Of a stretch of 11,084 bases of DNA, positions 10,824-11,084 are shown piece by piece. The notes beneath the pieces are model-generated. The model was given only the letters and a program-made list of their open reading frames with translations, ran no database searches and was not told the origin of the DNA. Each line of letters begins with the position of its first letter. Position 1 is the stretch's first letter. A program made the translations under genes and the position numbers. The stretch comes from UBA10133 sp964348455 (lineage in GTDB: Bacteria > Patescibacteriota > Microgenomatia > UBA1400 > MFAQ01): NCBI GenBank assembly GCA_964348455.1, contig CAYGCQ010000033.1:1-11084 (forward strand), in the 5' to 3' direction.

Positions 10824-11084
10824 ATGATTGATTTAAAAGGAAAATTTGAAAAAGAACTTTTATTGGTTGAAAAACGAATTAAACAAGCCGCTGCCGAGCG
10901 GGATGAAAGTGCTACGCCCACGGAGTCTACTCATGACCAGACAAGGCAGATTGCAAACCAGCTTTACAACTCCCTTCTGGAAGAAAGAAAGAAGCTTCAA
11001 GGGTTGTTATTTGAAGCGGATAAATTTAATACTGTTGTAGAGATAAAGAATATAACAAAAGGAACTAATCAAAAATATTTGGTC
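10824..11084 (+). CDS. N-terminal part of a GreA/GreB-like protein (cut by window end)
   Basis: An open frame from ATG 10824 runs off the window after 87 codons. The first 65 residues form a charged helical region (MIDLKGKFEKELLLVEKRIKQ, then a break at AAAERDESATPTEST, then HDQTRQIANQLYNSLLEERKK), like the antiparallel coiled coil of Gre factors. A short strand-rich part follows (FNTVVEIKNITKG, QKYLV). The RD-x(4-6)-ES-x-D-x-TR pattern in the coil turn resembles GreA-like proteins I recall from candidate-phyla genomes. Gre factors rescue backtracked RNA polymerase. The diagnostic C-terminal domain is outside the window, so this remains tentative. The gene starts 18 nt after tRNA-Thr and may be co-transcribed with it; a TAAAAT also lies 5 nt before the ATG. 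Confidence 0.7.
   Translation, partial: MIDLKGKFEKELLLVEKRIKQAAAERDESATPTESTHDQTRQIANQLYNSLLEERKKLQGLLFEADKFNTVVEIKNITKGTNQKYLV

Overview
The window is AT-rich and gene-dense, with short intergenic gaps, tRNAs that lack an encoded CCA end, many small genes and almost no recognisable mobile-element genes. An N-domain-less ClpB, an isopentenyl phosphate kinase, a LemA-HtpX pair, a double-LysM membrane protein and a lone RRM protein together suggest a Candidate Phyla Radiation (Patescibacteria) genome, possibly Microgenomates-like. This placement is inference from gene content and style. There is no rRNA to confirm it. The genetic code looks standard (TAA, TAG and TGA all end intact genes).

Layout. 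1-187: tail of a membrane protein. 250-3045 (minus strand): clpB behind a CIRCE-like heat-shock operator, preceded by an uncharacterised His/Asp-rich protein gene. 3116-3910 (plus): isopentenyl phosphate kinase, divergent from the previous gene. 3907-6882 (minus): an apparent operon read in the order lemA, htpX, Nudix hydrolase, pentapeptide-repeat protein, then a small gene broken by an in-frame TAA. A hairpin-ended repeat lies between lemA and htpX. 7135-7419 (minus): RRM RNA-binding protein with its own terminator. 7680-9073: tRNA-Asp, a strongly folded GC-rich element that echoes the tRNA 3' end, and two unrecognised small genes. Each small gene has its own sigma70 promoter, strong Shine-Dalgarno and terminator, and the two share a leader 10-mer. 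9180-10317 (plus): a cysteine-motif membrane-associated protein and the LysM protein. 10355-10657 (minus): a second small gene split by an in-frame stop (TAG). 10733-11084 (plus): tRNA-Thr and the start of a GreA/GreB-like gene cut by the window end.

Two points stand out. First, many genes (clpB, the 3045 gene, Nudix, the broken 4275 gene, lysM, the 9180 gene, the 10824 gene, probably IPK) have a -10-like hexamer only 5-7 nt before the start codon and no Shine-Dalgarno, which predicts leaderless mRNAs. The RRM gene, the tRNA-Asp-linked small genes and the 10657 gene instead have textbook Shine-Dalgarno sites, so two initiation styles coexist. Second, the block next to tRNA-Asp looks like an accessory insert. 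No CRISPR array, transposase or integrase is visible.
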